Positions 4,257 to 5,299 of a stretch of DNA of 5,299 nucleotides are shown here, piece by piece. The notes below the pieces were generated by a model. That model worked only from the letters and a program-made list of their open reading frames with translations, was not told where the DNA came from and made no database searches. How positions within the stretch are numbered: the first letter of the stretch is position 1; every line of letters begins with the position of its first letter. Both the position numbers and the translations under genes were made by a program. The DNA lies in contig CAZAED010000048.1 in assembly GCA_964484145.1 (NCBI GenBank), positions 1-5,299 of the forward strand, given 5' to 3'. The stretch comes from JAEUSF01 sp964484145. GTDB lineage: Bacteria; Patescibacteriota; Doudnabacteria; UBA920.

Positions 4257-4292
4257 AAACTCCCCTGCCCTTTCGGGCAGAGGAGTTTTTTT
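4253..4292 (-). terminator. Intrinsic terminator of tuf, probably bidirectional
   Basis: Stem bases 4260-4270 and 4275-4285 pair around a 4-nt loop (GAAA on the minus strand, TTTC on the plus), with A-T pairs extending the base. On the minus strand the one non-Watson-Crick pair (4264/4281) is a G-U wobble; on the plus strand it is a C-A mismatch. The minus transcript then has UUUUGUU. The plus transcript has seven U (4286-4292). It lies just after the tuf stop codon and 15 nt before the glycosyltransferase. Confidence 0.92.
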
Positions 4293-4301
4293 CTTACTAG
4301 C

Positions 4302-5299
4302 TTATTTCAATATTTTAGTAACAACGCCAGCGCCTACGGTCTTACCACCTTCACGAATAGCGAATTTACCTTTTTCTTCTAACGCTACCGGGGTAATAAG
4401 TTTAATAGTCACTTTTACGGTGTCGCCAGGCATAACCATTTCTTGGCCTTCCGGTAAAGTAACTTCACCAGTCACGTCAGTTGTACGTACGTAGAACTGA
4501 GGTTTGTAGCCCTTAAAGAACGGAGTATGACGGCCGCCTTCTTCTTTAGTCAAAACGTAAATTTCAGCTTCAAATTCAGTATGAGGAGTAATAGAGCCCG
4601 GCTTGGCTAAAACCTGACCGCGTTCTACTTCTTCTTTTTTGGTACCGCGAAGGAGTACACCTGCGTTGTCGCCAGCCATACCGCTGTCTAACTGTTTGTT
4701 GAACATTTCAATACCAGTTACAACGGTTTTGGTAGTAGGTCTTATACCTACAATTTCAATTTCTTCGTTTATGTTAATCTGACCACGTTCAATTCTACCT
4801 GTAACTACAGTACCGCGGCCTTCAATAGAGAAAATATCTTCAATAGGCATTAAGAACGGCTTAGAAGTTTCGCGAACTGGGTCTGGAATGTAAGTGTCGA
4901 GTGCAGCAACCAACTTGTTAATAGCCGGCTCGCCCAAGTCGCTAGTGTCGCCTTCCAAAGCTTTAAGCGCACTTCCTCTTATAATTGGAGTGTCTTTGCC
5001 TGGGAATTCGTACTTAGTCAATAAATCCCTTATTTCTTCTTCAACTAAGTCTAAAAGTTCTGCGTCTTGTACCATGTCGCACTTGTTCATAAACACAACT
5101 ATGTAAGGCACACCTACTTGGCGAGCTAACAAAATGTGTTCACGAGTTTGAGGCATAGGGCCGTCTACAGCGGACACAACCAAAATTGCGCCGTCCATTT
5201 GAGCGGCACCGGTGATCATGTTCTTAATGTAGTCAGCGTGACCAGGACAGTCTACGTGAGCGTAGTGTCTGTTAGCGCTTTGGTATTCTACGTGAGCGG
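4302..5299 (-). CDS. tuf: Elongation factor Tu (partial, N-terminus outside window)
   Basis: EF-Tu is the GTPase that carries aminoacyl-tRNA to the ribosomal A site. The frame is open to the window edge; 331 residues are visible and about 64 are missing by comparison with E. coli EF-Tu, including the GHVDHGKT P-loop. The visible part begins AHVEYQSANRHYAHV, then the G3 motif DCPGH (16-20 of the visible part), G4 NKCD (71-74) and G5 GSALKAL (108-114). Domains 2 and 3 follow, with FSIEGRGTVVTGRIERG and GGRHTPFFKGYKPQFYVRTTDVTG, and the end FAIREGGKTVGAGVVTKILK is typical. The ATG at 5219 is internal (Met of KNMITGAAQMDG) and is not the start. It is the last gene of its transcript, as shown by the terminator after its stop. 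Its codons look more GC-rich than those of the neighbours, as expected of a highly expressed gene. Confidence 0.98.
   Translation of the reverse strand, partial: AHVEYQSANRHYAHVDCPGHADYIKNMITGAAQMDGAILVVSAVDGPMPQTREHILLARQVGVPYIVVFMNKCDMVQDAELLDLVEEEIRDLLTKYEFPGKDTPIIRGSALKALEGDTSDLGEPAINKLVAALDTYIPDPVRETSKPFLMPIEDIFSIEGRGTVVTGRIERGQININEEIEIVGIRPTTKTVVTGIEMFNKQLDSGMAGDNAGVLLRGTKKEEVERGQVLAKPGSITPHTEFEAEIYVLTKEEGGRHTPFFKGYKPQFYVRTTDVTGEVTLPEGQEMVMPGDTVKVTIKLITPVALEEKGKFAIREGGKTVGAGVVTKILK

Noticed and set aside
5217..5219. ATG at 5219 as the start of tuf
   Set aside because: The frame continues upstream to the window edge with perfect EF-Tu homology (AHVEYQ...DCPGHADYIKN), so this Met is internal.

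Overview
The window is the start of a bacterial S10 ribosomal-protein operon with its upstream neighbours, all read from the minus strand. In transcription order (right to left) it holds: tuf (EF-Tu, 5' end outside the window), a bidirectional intrinsic terminator, a family 2 glycosyltransferase gene, a promoter/leader region, then rpsJ (S10), rplC (L3), rplD (L4), rplW (L23), rplB (L2) and the first three codons of rpsS (S19). The order tuf-S10-L3-L4-L23-L2-S19 is the conserved bacterial str/S10 order; the glycosyltransferase is the only foreign member. Low GC content, Lys/Asn-rich ribosomal proteins, no visible Shine-Dalgarno sequences, the SSFAKASEDK-type tract in L23 and heptad hairpins between genes suggest a member of the Candidate Phyla Radiation (Patescibacteria, perhaps Parcubacteria-like). 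This placement is inference from style, not a phylogeny.

Region by region. At 4302-5299 is most of EF-Tu. At 4253-4292 a strong hairpin ends it. At 3594-4241 is a GT-A glycosyltransferase that starts 7 nt below an extended -10 box, so it may be translated from a leaderless mRNA. At 3350-3593 (244 nt without a gene) there is a perfect 19-bp inverted repeat whose two arms each begin with TTGACA. Each arm sits 17 nt from a -10-like box, giving two back-to-back promoters: one for the S10 operon (minus) and one firing antisense into the glycosyltransferase (plus). A roughly 130-nt S10 leader follows. At 2886-3022, between rpsJ and rplC, is a GAAA-loop hairpin followed by six U, terminator or attenuator in form.

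From rplC onward every gap is 71-87 nt, unusually wide for this operon, and each is almost filled by one long imperfect palindrome. Three are copies of one element built from GTAGTTG-like heptads with a right arm identical over 20 nt. The fourth, before rpsS, is a diverged analogue. The L23 gene also carries two DNA palindromes inside its N-terminal extension.

Together the genes supply elongation factor and 50S/30S subunit proteins. The most interesting features are the non-coding ones: the hairpins between cistrons, the symmetric divergent promoter pair, the terminator-like hairpin after rpsJ, and the palindromic insertion translated within L23. Two starts are set here by homology rather than by the longest frame: rpsJ at 3349 and rplD at 2148.
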